A DNA stretch of 64,000 nt, taken from NCBI RefSeq assembly GCF_016865365.1, contig NZ_AP024469.1:1952501-2016500 (forward strand), read 5' to 3'. This document shows, piece by piece, positions 55,688 to 63,782 of this stretch. Both the position numbers and the translations under genes were made by a program. The stretch is from Geobacter sp. SVR (lineage in GTDB: Bacteria; Desulfobacterota; Desulfuromonadia; Geobacterales; Pseudopelobacteraceae). The notes beneath the pieces are model-generated. The model was not told where the DNA came from and ran no database searches. It saw nothing but the letters and a program-made list of their open reading frames with translations. Position 1 is the first letter of the stretch. Every line of letters begins with the position of its first letter.

Positions 55688-58204
55688 TTACGGCCTCTCC
55701 CTTTCCAGTCTTGCGATGCATTCCTCGATATCGACCCCCGGCCCCAGCACACCCCTGAACAGATCACCCCGTTTTTCCAGCCGGGCATGGATGGTCCGAA
55801 TGGTGAAGGCGCGCGGATCGAGCCCGGGGGTGACCTCGTCCCAGCTCAAGGGGGTTGAAACCGGTGCGCCGGGTCGGGGACGCAGGCTGTACGGCGCGGC
55901 CAGGGTCTGGCCTGCCCGGTTCTGCAGGAAATCGAGATAGACCTTGCCGCGGCGCTTCCCGGGAGAGCGCACCACGCTGGTAAAATCGGGAAGCATGCTG
56001 TTGGCGATAACCGCTATCAGCCGGGCGAAATTTACCGAAATATCGTAGCTGTATCCCCTCTTCAGCGGAATGTAGATGTGCATGCCGGTAGCCCCCGACG
56101 TCTTGGGAAAGGCCTGGGCCCCGGCCTTTTCGGTAACCCGGCGCACCGCCAGTGCAGTTTCGACCACTTTGTCGAAGGCGATCTCTTCCGGATCGAGATC
56201 GATCACGCAATAATCGGGTGAGTCCAGACTGCCTGCGCGCGAGAGCCAGGGATTGATTTCGATGCAGCCGAGATTGGCCATGAACAGCAGGGTGCTCCGG
56301 TCCTGGCACATCAGGTAGGTGATATCCTTGTCATTGGACTCCGAAAAGACCGGAACCGTAGCGGCCCACTCCGGGGCCAGTTCGCCGACATCCTTGTGAT
56401 AGAACGACTCTCCCCGGAGGCCGTCCGGAGTGCGGTACAACGATTGGGGACGATCCTTCAGGTAGGGCAGGATATAAGGGGAGATCGTGCGGTAGTACTC
56501 GATCACATCCCCCTTGGTAATTCCTTCCTCGGGCCAGAATACCTTTTTCAGATTGGTGAACCGTATCTTCCGCTCCTCCTCACCGTGATCCTGCCGCTCT
56601 CCTGCGGAACCTCTTTCCCCGAGCACATCCCGTACTTCCAGCACCCCGGTCTCCCGCACCACCGTGTGCGCCTCCTTGTCCTCCCGCAGTCCCAGGAAGA
56701 CGGGGTGGCGCATGAACCGCTCCCCGGTCCATTCGGTGAACGACACCTCGCAAACCAGGAGCGGTTCCACCCAGGTGACCGGCATGTCGGACAGCACTTT
56801 TTCCGCAAAGGGGGAGGAGCTTCTGACAAGGGACTGCAGGCGCTGGAAGATCTCTTTCTGGCTGCTCTCGTCGAAACCACCGCCGCTGAATCCTATGAAG
56901 ACCAGCCGTTTGTTCTCCCAGGCTCCCAGCGCCAGCGAGCCGAAATACTTCCTGCTGCCCCGGGGTTTCGTATACCCGCAGATGATCGCCTCCTGGCGTT
57001 GTTGAATCCTGATCTTCAGCCAATCGGTACTTCGTCTGCCGGCGGTATACCTGCTGCTGCCGCGCTTGGCGATTATCCCCTCCAGCCGGTTCCTGCGGGC
57101 CAGTTCGAAGAAGGCCGTGCCCTGCTCGACCACATGATCGCTGTACCTGATTTCCTCCTGCTCCGGCAGCAGGCCGTGCAGAAGCGTCTTGCGCGAGACC
57201 AGCGGCCGGGCGCGCAGATCCTCGCCATTCCAGTACAAAAGGTCGAACACGAAGTAAACGATCGATCCGCTGCCGGTGCTGGCATAATTCTGCAGTAGCT
57301 GAAACTGCGATCGCCCCTGCTCATCCAGGACGACCAACTCCCCGTCGAGTACGGCTGTCGTCCCGATTGCGGACAGCACTTCAGCTGTCCGCGGGAACTT
57401 CCGGTTGAAAGGCAGGCGGTTGCGGGAGTAGAGCCTGACACTCCCCCGCTCAATCTCCGCAATTGCACGATAACCGTCGTGCTTGATTTCGAAGATCCAG
57501 TCCGGGTCATCGAAGGGTTCCTTGACGGATGCGGCCAGCATCGGCGCAATGTCATGGGGCATCGGATCGGAAGGGGGGGAAGAGGGGAGGGGGGCGGAGG
57601 GCTTCGATCTATCCCCGGATCCGGAGGCCAGGCTTCCGATCTGGTCGACGGTCAGCCCGCTCATGACGGAGCGGTTGTCGAGGGGGATGTCTTCGGTGGC
57701 TGCAAAGCCGTCTTTTTTTTTGATCAACAACCAGGCATTATCGCCGGACCGGGAGCCGGTTTTCACCAGGGCGAATTCTCCGCGCAGCTTGCTCCCATCC
57801 AGGACGAACTTCAGGTCACCCTTGAGCAGCCCCTTTCGCAGCAGTTCCTGGCCTTCTCCCGGATCACTGACACCCGGAGCATGATAGCTGCCGCTGTCCC
57901 AGACGATCACCTTTCCGGCACCGTAATTGCCGGCCGGGATGATCCCCTCGAAATCGCGGTAATCGTAAGGATGGTCCTCCACCTGGAGCGCCAGCCGTTT
58001 CACCGAGGGATCGAGAGAGGGGCCCTTCGGCACGGCCCAGCTCTTCAGGACCCCGTCCAGCTCCAGCCGGAAATCGTAATGAAGACGGGATGCGGCATGC
58101 AATTGCACCACGAATTGAAGGGTTTTGCGCTCGCCGCTTTCCGATCCGCAAGGCTCGGGGCTCCGGGTAAAATCGCGCTTTTTTCGGTAATCCTTCAAGC
58201 TCAT
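55688..58204 (-). CDS. ligD: Multidomain NHEJ DNA ligase LigD (PE-LIG-POL)
   Basis: 838 residues. Order: 3'-phosphoesterase about 25-175 (LHAASRLHYDFRLELDG, VPKGPS), ATP-dependent ligase about 220-520 with motif I EIKHDGYRA (adenylated Lys near 240) and DGELVVLDEQG, then the polymerase/primase domain from about 550 (KVFWPEEGITKGDVIEYY, the DLDP metal site, TSGATGMHIYIPL). It is the Pseudomonas-type order, unlike the mycobacterial POL-PE-LIG. Repairs double-strand breaks with Ku, encoded 50 bp upstream on the same strand. Confidence 0.96.
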   Translation of the reverse strand: MSLKDYRKKRDFTRSPEPCGSESGERKTLQFVVQLHAASRLHYDFRLELDGVLKSWAVPKGPSLDPSVKRLALQVEDHPYDYRDFEGIIPAGNYGAGKVIVWDSGSYHAPGVSDPGEGQELLRKGLLKGDLKFVLDGSKLRGEFALVKTGSRSGDNAWLLIKKKDGFAATEDIPLDNRSVMSGLTVDQIGSLASGSGDRSKPSAPLPSSPPSDPMPHDIAPMLAASVKEPFDDPDWIFEIKHDGYRAIAEIERGSVRLYSRNRLPFNRKFPRTAEVLSAIGTTAVLDGELVVLDEQGRSQFQLLQNYASTGSGSIVYFVFDLLYWNGEDLRARPLVSRKTLLHGLLPEQEEIRYSDHVVEQGTAFFELARRNRLEGIIAKRGSSRYTAGRRSTDWLKIRIQQRQEAIICGYTKPRGSRKYFGSLALGAWENKRLVFIGFSGGGFDESSQKEIFQRLQSLVRSSSPFAEKVLSDMPVTWVEPLLVCEVSFTEWTGERFMRHPVFLGLREDKEAHTVVRETGVLEVRDVLGERGSAGERQDHGEEERKIRFTNLKKVFWPEEGITKGDVIEYYRTISPYILPYLKDRPQSLYRTPDGLRGESFYHKDVGELAPEWAATVPVFSESNDKDITYLMCQDRSTLLFMANLGCIEINPWLSRAGSLDSPDYCVIDLDPEEIAFDKVVETALAVRRVTEKAGAQAFPKTSGATGMHIYIPLKRGYSYDISVNFARLIAVIANSMLPDFTSVVRSPGKRRGKVYLDFLQNRAGQTLAAPYSLRPRPGAPVSTPLSWDEVTPGLDPRAFTIRTIHARLEKRGDLFRGVLGPGVDIEECIARLERERP

Positions 58205-58254
58205 CCGATCACCTGAGTGGAGACCGCCTTGTCCGGGGAGTGGGATGATGCCGC

Positions 58255-59031
58255 TCAGGCCGCCTTGCGATGCTCCTTCAGGCTCTGCTTGAGCAGGGCC
58301 ATGATGTCCACTACTTTGGCGGGCTGCGGTTTCGGTGCTGCGGGCTGGACAGCGATGCCGCGGGTCTTTTCCTCGATCAGGTGCTTGAGTGCATCGGTAT
58401 AGGTGTCCCGGTATCGGGAAGGGTCGAATGCAACCGACAACTGGTCGATCAGCTTGAGGGCCAGATCGATCTCCTGATCACTGATTTTTTCGGTGCCGGG
58501 TACCTTCAACTCCTCGAAGCTCCGCACCTCCTCCTGATACCTGATGGCATTCAGGACCAGGATCTTGTCAAAGGGTTTGACAATGCCGATGTTGCCCCGG
58601 TTTCTGAGCACGTAATTGGCGAGGCCGACCTTGCCCGATCGCTTCAAGGCCTCGCGCAGCAGTACATAGGCCTTTGATCCGGACTTGTCCGGTTCGAGAT
58701 AATAGGGCTTTTCAAAGTACCGGGAGTCGATCTCGTTCTCGTCGATGAAGTTGAGGATCTCGATCAGATGACTTTTCTCGGCCTGGGCACTTTCGAAGTC
58801 CTGATCGGTCAGCACCACATACTCGCCATCGGTATACTCGTACCCCTTGACGATCTCCCCGTAGGGCACCTCCTTGTTGTCATCCTTGCACACCCTGAGA
58901 TATTTGATCGCGCACAGGTCGTTCTTGCGGAGCATGTCGAGGTCGAGCTTGTTGCTTTCCGAGCCGCTGAACAGCTTCACCGGGATATTGACGAGACCGA
59001 AGCTGATCGAACCTGACCACATTGCCTTCAT
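58255..59031 (-). CDS. ku: Ku DNA end-binding protein
   Basis: 258 residues from ATG 59031 (GGGGG upstream); a start two codons later is possible and the longer upstream frame is not supported. Ku core: WSGSISFGLVNIPVKLF, YEYTDGEYVVLTDQDFE, YFEKPYYLEPDKSGSKAYVLLREAL, and ELDLALKLI-type EIDLALKLIDQL. Binds DNA ends and recruits LigD. Ends in a basic tail (LKQSLKEHRKAA). Confidence 0.96.
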   Translation of the reverse strand: MKAMWSGSISFGLVNIPVKLFSGSESNKLDLDMLRKNDLCAIKYLRVCKDDNKEVPYGEIVKGYEYTDGEYVVLTDQDFESAQAEKSHLIEILNFIDENEIDSRYFEKPYYLEPDKSGSKAYVLLREALKRSGKVGLANYVLRNRGNIGIVKPFDKILVLNAIRYQEEVRSFEELKVPGTEKISDQEIDLALKLIDQLSVAFDPSRYRDTYTDALKHLIEEKTRGIAVQPAAPKPQPAKVVDIMALLKQSLKEHRKAA

Positions 59032-59230
59032 GTTCCACCCCCTGAAGCAGCACCGTCCTGATGCCCGGTGCGTTCGTAAATATCCGGTATTCATGGAAAG
59101 TTTAGCATACAATCCACAAATATTCTCCCCGGTCGCCTGCCTTGCCATCATGGCGGGCAATGATAGAATTTGACCAAGAAGCACGAATTTGCACGGAAAA
59201 TCGAAGGTGCGGATGTATGAGGGTAGCCAT

Positions 59231-59656
59231 ATGCACATCATGGAAATGATCAGGTCACACCCGGTAATGCCGCAATTCGAGTTGGACGACATGCGCATCT
59301 TTCTGAGAATCGCAGCGGAATGCGGCCAGACCTGCGTATCCTGCGCCGATGCCTGTCTGGCGGAAAAGACGCGGGATCAGCTTGTGCGTTGCATCAGCAT
59401 CAACCTGGACTGCGCCGATATCAGCCTGGTGACACAGCGCATCGTCATGCGCCAGGGAGCTCCTGACATCAAGCTGATCCAGAGTCAGGTCCAGACCTTT
59501 GCAATGGCCTGCCGGAGCTGCAGGGAAGAGTGCGCCAGGCATGCGGCCATGCACGAACACTGCCGGATCTGTGCCGAGGTATGCGCCAGGTGCGAGGAGG
59601 CCTGCGCGCGTCTGCTCAGGTTTTTTCCCGCCACCGTGGCCCAGGACAGTCGCTGA
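59231..59656 (+). CDS. Four-helix-bundle copper-binding protein (Csp/DUF326-like)
   Basis: 141 residues from the ATG preceded by GAGGGT. Many Cys lie on helices: CGQTCVSCADAC, CISINLDC, CRSCREEC, CRICAEVCARCEEAC. Without a signal peptide it matches cytosolic Csp3-type copper storage or YhjQ-type proteins, which bind Cu(I) through Cys lining the bundle. Followed at 28 bp by the rhodanese-like gene. Metal identity is by family only. Confidence 0.82.
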   Translation: MHIMEMIRSHPVMPQFELDDMRIFLRIAAECGQTCVSCADACLAEKTRDQLVRCISINLDCADISLVTQRIVMRQGAPDIKLIQSQVQTFAMACRSCREECARHAAMHEHCRICAEVCARCEEACARLLRFFPATVAQDSR

Positions 59657-59684
59657 AGGACCGGCCTTGCCAGGGAGAGTCCAT

Positions 59685-60059
59685 ATGAAATCAGAGAAAA
59701 AGATCACTATCGATGAGGTCAGGGAGCTGATGAAAGGGGATGCCCCCCTGTTCTTCCTGAACGTCCGGCAGCACCGCGAGCGTGACTGGAGCGTCATCAA
59801 GGTGCGGGGTGCACTGCGGGTGCCGGACGACGAAGTGGAGCGGCATATCGACGAAATTCCCCATGACCGCGTACTTGTCGTCTATTCCTCGAGCCCCGGC
59901 GATGAGCCGAGTGAATGGGCAGTGGAACTCCTGCGACAGCGGGGATGGAACAACGCCTATGTGCTGATAGGCGGTTTCGGTGCCTATCTGGAGGCGGGGC
60001 TTCCGGTGGAGGAGTTTGGGGTAGGGAGTGAGACGAGGAAGATCATGTTTTTGAGCTGA
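59685..60059 (+). CDS. Rhodanese-fold protein lacking the catalytic cysteine
   Basis: 124 residues from ATG 59685 (GGGAGAG upstream). Rhodanese pattern: ITIDEVRELMKGD, FLNVRQHRERDWSVIKVRGALRVPDDEVERH, LVVYSSSPGDEPSEWAVELLRQRGWNNAYVLIGGFGAYLEAGLPVE. The active-site loop that normally starts with Cys reads YSSSPGDEPS, so sulfur transfer is not expected. It may bind a partner or act in stress. Co-directional with the copper protein gene. Confidence 0.82.
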   Translation: MKSEKKITIDEVRELMKGDAPLFFLNVRQHRERDWSVIKVRGALRVPDDEVERHIDEIPHDRVLVVYSSSPGDEPSEWAVELLRQRGWNNAYVLIGGFGAYLEAGLPVEEFGVGSETRKIMFLS

Positions 60060-60061
60060 AA

Positions 60062-60191
60062 TCGGGGATCGGGGATCAGGGATCGGGGATCAGGGATCAG
60101 GGATCGGCGGTATTCACCATATCGGGTTCCATCCTGATGAACCCCACCGGTCCCTGGTCTCCGGTCCCTGCTTTCAGATCCCCGGTCCCTG
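60062..60191. repeat. Opposed GGGATC and CCGGTCCCTG arrays able to fold together
   Basis: 60062-60106 is a run of GGGATC-based 7-mers. CCGGTCCCTG follows at 60147, 60161 and 60182. The first array can pair with the second using G-U wobble (GATCAGGGATC with GGTCCCTGGTC). It lies between two convergent genes and may end both transcripts. Confidence 0.7.
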
Positions 60192-60194
60192 TTT

Positions 60195-60356
60195 TCACCG
60201 CCTGACCATGCCGTAGATCAGCGAGATCAGGAAAAGCACCAGGAAGATATAAAAGAGAACCTTCGCTATATCAATCGCTGCACCGGCAATACCGATAAAG
60301 CCGAAGAATGCCGCGACAAGAGCGATAACGAAGAAAACCGCAGCCCACCGAAGCAT
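60195..60356 (-). CDS. DUF1328 small membrane protein (YtjA-like)
   Basis: 53 residues; AAAAGGAGG before the ATG. Two helices with [28 protein letters not shown] between and across them, the DUF1328 pattern. Usual length. Function unknown; often stress-associated. Follows the ferritin-like gene by 23 bp. Confidence 0.88.
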   Translation of the reverse strand: MLRWAAVFFVIALVAAFFGFIGIAGAAIDIAKVLFYIFLVLFLISLIYGMVRR

Positions 60357-60379
60357 AGGAACCTCCTTTTCTGCCATCT

Positions 60380-60826
60380 TCAAACCCTGAACAGTTTCAG
60401 CTTTTCGCGTACAAAGGCAAGATGGCGCCGTTCGTCCACCAGATTCGCCTGAAGCAGCATGGCAATATCCGCCGGACAATCCCACTTTTCCGCCTCTTCA
60501 TACTTTGATGTCGTCAGCTTTTCATTGGTTTCCATCGCGCCCAGCGCCCCCTTTGTTCCGGTCAGGCTGCGCAGGGCGGTAAACCCGGTTATGAAATACC
60601 CCTTGAAATCCGAAGTCAACTCCGGCGGCACCCCTCCCAACTCACGTACCTTTGCGGAAAGTTCTGCCACATGCCTGCCATGATCGCTCTTGAACAGGAT
60701 CAGTTTGTCCTTTATCAACTGTTCTCTCACGTTCTTTATGGCCTGGTCGTAAGCGTGAATGGCGTCGATATCCAGGTGAATCAGTTCGTTCAACTTGTCG
60801 AGCAATTCTTCCCTCGTCATGGTCAT
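60380..60826 (-). CDS. Ferritin-like DUF2383 protein
   Basis: 148 residues. Four-helix pattern with metal-ligand-type residues: [29 protein letters not shown], and [20 protein letters not shown]2169/DUF2383 family; possibly di-iron. With DUF1328 downstream it forms a two-gene stress-type unit. Catalytic role unknown. Confidence 0.82.
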   Translation of the reverse strand: MTMTREELLDKLNELIHLDIDAIHAYDQAIKNVREQLIKDKLILFKSDHGRHVAELSAKVRELGGVPPELTSDFKGYFITGFTALRSLTGTKGALGAMETNEKLTTSKYEEAEKWDCPADIAMLLQANLVDERRHLAFVREKLKLFRV

Positions 60827-61269
60827 ACCTCCCTTTCAGGCATCGAGTTGAGAGTGACAGGCATGTTATTCCGGCGAAGACCGCCTGCCGCCGGCAGCGA
60901 TGCTCCGCCCGGTTTCTCCTTCCGCGCCGTATCGACCGGCGCCGCTTCTCACCGAAATATCCAGCTCTGACCGGAACGGGTCTTCCAGCGTCTCCGGCCT
61001 TCGATGCATCGGCCGGCCCCCGCCATAGCATAACACGTCAACATCTCACGACAAATATACCAGATTCGCTGTCCCGAGACGTTCGGGGTTTGTCTGAAAC
61101 AACCATCGGAGCGCCGATCCCGGGATCGGATCGTGTACGGAACAGTGCATCCCGAGCACGTGGCAACATGGCCACCCTGCGAATGTTTTTTTGTGTGATC
61201 CGGCTCACTTATGGCGACGGGGTTCTGCCGTATGATCGGATTCACTTTTGAACGAGAGGGAGGAAATAC
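60827..61269. other. 443-bp divergent intergenic region
   Basis: No gene. It holds the promoters of the ferritin-like gene (minus) and the DUF922 gene (plus). The only recognisable element is a Crp/Fnr-type palindrome at 61194-61209. Confidence 0.4.
61194..61209 (+). promoter_or_regulatory. Candidate Crp/Fnr-family binding site
   Basis: TGTGA-TCCGGC-TCACT, one mismatch from the Crp consensus TGTGA-N6-TCACA, 61 bp before the DUF922 start. Such sites can be bound by Crp/Fnr-type regulators. Confidence 0.45.
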
Positions 61270-61938
61270 ATGTTTGCACGTTGTACTGCCCTTGTCGCAC
61301 TGTTAATGCTTTTCTGTGCTGCGCCGCTGCCGGCCCGCGCGGCAGATACCCCGGCTGCCATGACGGTCGCCAAATATGTCGACGACCAGGACCTGTACCG
61401 TTCCACCCATCCTGCGGTGGAGAAGAAACTGAGGGTCAAGGAAAACTACAAATACTACGACATCCAGGGTGAAAGTGCGGCGGATCTGCGGCGACAGATG
61501 CGTCAGAACGGAACGAAATGGAATGACGGAAAGGTCTATGCAGCCCTGACTACCTGGGACATCAGCTATGATTACGATATTGCCAGCGAGAATGGCAGAT
61601 ATTCTCTCGCGTCGGTGACAACCGATATCGATATCGTGTTCCATCTCCCCCGCCGGCTCGATTCGGTTGCCGTTTCCAAGGAACTGTCAGGACAGTGGAG
61701 CGACTACATGGAACATCTCAATGTACACGAGATGGGACACCGGGATCTGGCGGTCAAATCGGCTGCCCACATCAACGAGTTGCTTGCATCGCTGGGAAGC
61801 TTCGGCAGCAAAGGCGAATTGCGTTCGGAAGCCGAGCGTGTCGTCAAAGCCGAATTGAAAAAGATGAAGGAGCTTCAGGTCTCCTATGACGCGGATACTC
61901 ACCACGGCGAAAAGCAGGGGGCCATACTGCCTGACTGA
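61270..61938 (+). CDS. DUF922 putative secreted zinc protease
   Basis: 222 residues; GGGAGG before the ATG. Signal peptide (ALVALLMLFCAAPLPARAA), a domain with YYDIQGESAADLRRQMRQNG and WDISYDYD, then HEMGHRDLA (HExxH) and DADTHHGEKQGA. DUF922 proteins are predicted periplasmic or secreted metalloproteases. Monocistronic, ended by a strong terminator. Confidence 0.88.
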   Translation: MFARCTALVALLMLFCAAPLPARAADTPAAMTVAKYVDDQDLYRSTHPAVEKKLRVKENYKYYDIQGESAADLRRQMRQNGTKWNDGKVYAALTTWDISYDYDIASENGRYSLASVTTDIDIVFHLPRRLDSVAVSKELSGQWSDYMEHLNVHEMGHRDLAVKSAAHINELLASLGSFGSKGELRSEAERVVKAELKKMKELQVSYDADTHHGEKQGAILPD

Positions 61939-61966
61939 GTTCCTGCGATACCCCGTCGATCCTGTG

Positions 61967-61998
61967 AAGCCCCCTCCTGCCGGGAGGGGGCTTTTTTG
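61967..61998 (+). terminator. Terminator of the DUF922 gene
   Basis: GCCCCCTCC (61969-61977) pairs with GGAGGGGGC around TGCCG, then TTTTTT. A textbook intrinsic terminator 30 bp after the stop. Confidence 0.9.
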
Positions 61999-62208
61999 CG
62001 ATTGCGTTTCCGCAACACCTCTTTCGTCTGGGGCGGGTATTGCGGGAGCCGGGCCCATCCCGGCCGATTCAGGGATCTGCCGGTTTTCCCTATAAGAGAA
62101 TTCTTAAGCTATTTTCAGACAGAGCCTCACTATGTGCGCCAACCTCATATGCTACAAAAGGAATCAGTAGTACCACTCTACGCTGGACACCGAAAAGGAG
62201 GAGCACCT

Positions 62209-62523
62209 ATGAGGAATGCAAGGAGGCTTGTACTGACTGCCATAGCGATGGCGGCGTTGTCGGGGTTGGCTTACAGCGCATCGAGCCAGAGCACTGCCAA
62301 CACCGGTGGAACGCTCGCATCAAGCTATCAGGACACCGGCACTTCCAGCGAGAAAGCCGGTAAGGGTGGTGGAACCGGCGGTTCGACCGACACCGGAACC
62401 AGCGGCTCAATGGGCGGCGCTACGGGCGGTTCTACAAGCGATACCGGCGGCGCCACCGGTGGAACCATGGGACGCTATTCCAGCTCCACGCATCCGGGTC
62501 CGAAAGGTGGAATGAAGTACTAG
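62209..62523 (+). CDS. Gly/Ser/Thr-rich secreted protein 1
   Basis: 104 residues; AAGGAGGAG before the ATG. Signal peptide (RLVLTAIAMAALSGLAYSA), then a low-complexity mature part with GGSTDTGTSG, GGATGGSTSD and GGATGGTMG, ending HPGPKGGMKY. No family recognised. A TATAAGAG box lies about 120 bp upstream and also near the third member at 63139. First of three related genes. Confidence 0.72.
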   Translation: MRNARRLVLTAIAMAALSGLAYSASSQSTANTGGTLASSYQDTGTSSEKAGKGGGTGGSTDTGTSGSMGGATGGSTSDTGGATGGTMGRYSSSTHPGPKGGMKY

Positions 62524-62545
62524 GGCTTCCGTCTCGGAATTGCGC

Positions 62546-62584
62546 AAGGGCAACAGGCCTGTAGAACCACGGTCTGTTGCCCTT
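62546..62584 (+). terminator. Hairpin after the first Gly-rich gene
   Basis: AAGGGCAACAG (62546-62556) pairs with CTGTTGCCCTT (62574-62584) around a 17-nt loop. No T-tract follows. Confidence 0.55.
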
Positions 62585-62705
62585 AGTCGTTCAATGGGCC
62601 GCTTATAACCGCAATGGGAGTGCCGGATGCTGGATGAGTCCCTCCGTTCATTCCCATTGAAGTTCGGCGGGTCTGTTGAAACGCTCGACATAAGGAGGAA
62701 CAGCG

Positions 62706-62954
62706 ATGACACTAATCAGGAAAGCGATCTGTACAGCGGCTGCACTGGCTGCAGTCGCCGTTATGGCATTGAGCAGCGGGTGCGACAACAAGAAAGGTGG
62801 CGGGACCGGCGGCGGCACGGGCGGCAGTACCGGCAGCGAACGCGGCGGCAGCACCGGCGGCAGCATGAACGGCAGCATGAACGGCAGCGCCCCGGGCAGC
62901 AGCCCGGCCAGCAGTCCCGGTGGCGGCGGTGGCGGAATGGGTGGCGGCAGGTAG
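62706..62954 (+). CDS. Gly-rich lipoprotein (protein 2)
   Basis: 82 residues; AAGGAGG before the ATG. Lipobox SSGC at about 23-26 (ALSSGCDNKK), so it should be lipid-anchored. The mature part is Gly/Ser/Asn repeats (GGSMNGSMNGS, PGSSPASSPGG). No fold expected. Second of three related genes. Confidence 0.7.
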   Translation: MTLIRKAICTAAALAAVAVMALSSGCDNKKGGGTGGGTGGSTGSERGGSTGGSMNGSMNGSAPGSSPASSPGGGGGGMGGGR

Positions 62955-63138
62955 CCTGGTATGCCACAATTGGTCCGGCCGGGACACTCACCGGCAAGGC
63001 GGCCCTTCCGGGATAAGGTTGTCGGGAAGGCGGTTACAGACTGCCGAGTCGAAAATAGGACATCCGCCTATCCCTGGAATGGCATTGCTCTGGTACAGTA
63101 TAAGAGTAGAAGAGAAAAACATAGGGGAGGAAAAGGTC

Positions 63139-63663
63139 ATGACCAGTGTTAAAAGACTACTATTCACAGCGGCGGCGCTGATATCGCTGTCAGGCCTTGC
63201 CTTGGGCGGCGGTTACGGTAGCAGCGGAGCGAGCGGCGGCGCCGCCGGCGGTAGCAGCATGGGCTCCGGCAGTGATAGCAGCACGAGTACAGGTGGTGCA
63301 ACCGGTGGGAGCACGGATACCGGAGGCGGCGCCACAGGTGGTTCAACCGGCACAGACACCGGTACATACGGTACTGGTGGTGGCACAGGCGGTTCAACCG
63401 GCACAGACACCGGTACATACGGTACTGGCGGTGGCACAGGCGGTTCAACCGGCACAGATACCGGTACATACGGTACTGGTGGTGGTACAGGCGGTTCGAC
63501 CGGCACGGACACCGGTACGACAGGCACCGGCGGTGGCACAGGTGGTTCGACCGGCACAGAAACCGGTAGCGGCGGAACAAAAAGCGGCCTGGGAGGCATG
63601 GGGGGGACCGGCGGCAGCAGCACCGGTTCGGGAGCCACCTCGCCCGGCGGCAATATGAGATAG
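63139..63663 (+). CDS. Gly/Thr-rich secreted protein with 17-residue repeats (protein 3)
   Basis: 174 residues; GGGGAGG upstream of the ATG at 63139. The longer frame from 62920 crosses the previous gene's end and is not used. Signal peptide (RLLFTAAALISLSGLALG), then five tandem copies of a 17-residue unit based on TGGSTGTDTGTYGTGGG. The mature part has almost no hydrophobic residues, suggesting an extended, flexible surface or matrix protein. Function unknown. Confidence 0.75.
   Translation: MTSVKRLLFTAAALISLSGLALGGGYGSSGASGGAAGGSSMGSGSDSSTSTGGATGGSTDTGGGATGGSTGTDTGTYGTGGGTGGSTGTDTGTYGTGGGTGGSTGTDTGTYGTGGGTGGSTGTDTGTTGTGGGTGGSTGTETGSGGTKSGLGGMGGTGGSSTGSGATSPGGNMR
63335..63590 (+). repeat. 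51-bp in-frame tandem repeat, five copies
   Basis: The marker GTTCAACCGG/GTTCGACCGG falls at 63341, 63392, 63443, 63494 and 63545, exactly 51 bp apart. The first three units are nearly identical; the last two have diverged. Copy number should vary between strains. Confidence 0.93.
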
Positions 63664-63670
63664 TGCGTTC

Positions 63671-63709
63671 AAAAGGCCCTCCGGATCGAATGTCCGGGGG
63701 GCTTTTTTT
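63671..63709 (+). terminator. Terminator of the third Gly-rich gene
   Basis: AAAAGGCCCTCCGGA pairs with TCCGGGGGGCTTTT around TCGAATG, then a run of T. It lies 7 bp after the stop. Confidence 0.88.
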
Positions 63710-63782
63710 GTTCCAATTCCGGGGCCCGGGATGCCGCCGTTGCTCTCGGTACCGTATCCGAAGTGCAGGCTGCTCCCACCGA

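Noticed and set aside
63335-63590. Regularly spaced repeat, considered as CRISPR
   Set aside because: The whole 51-bp unit is conserved with no unique spacers, and it is in frame within a coding gene.
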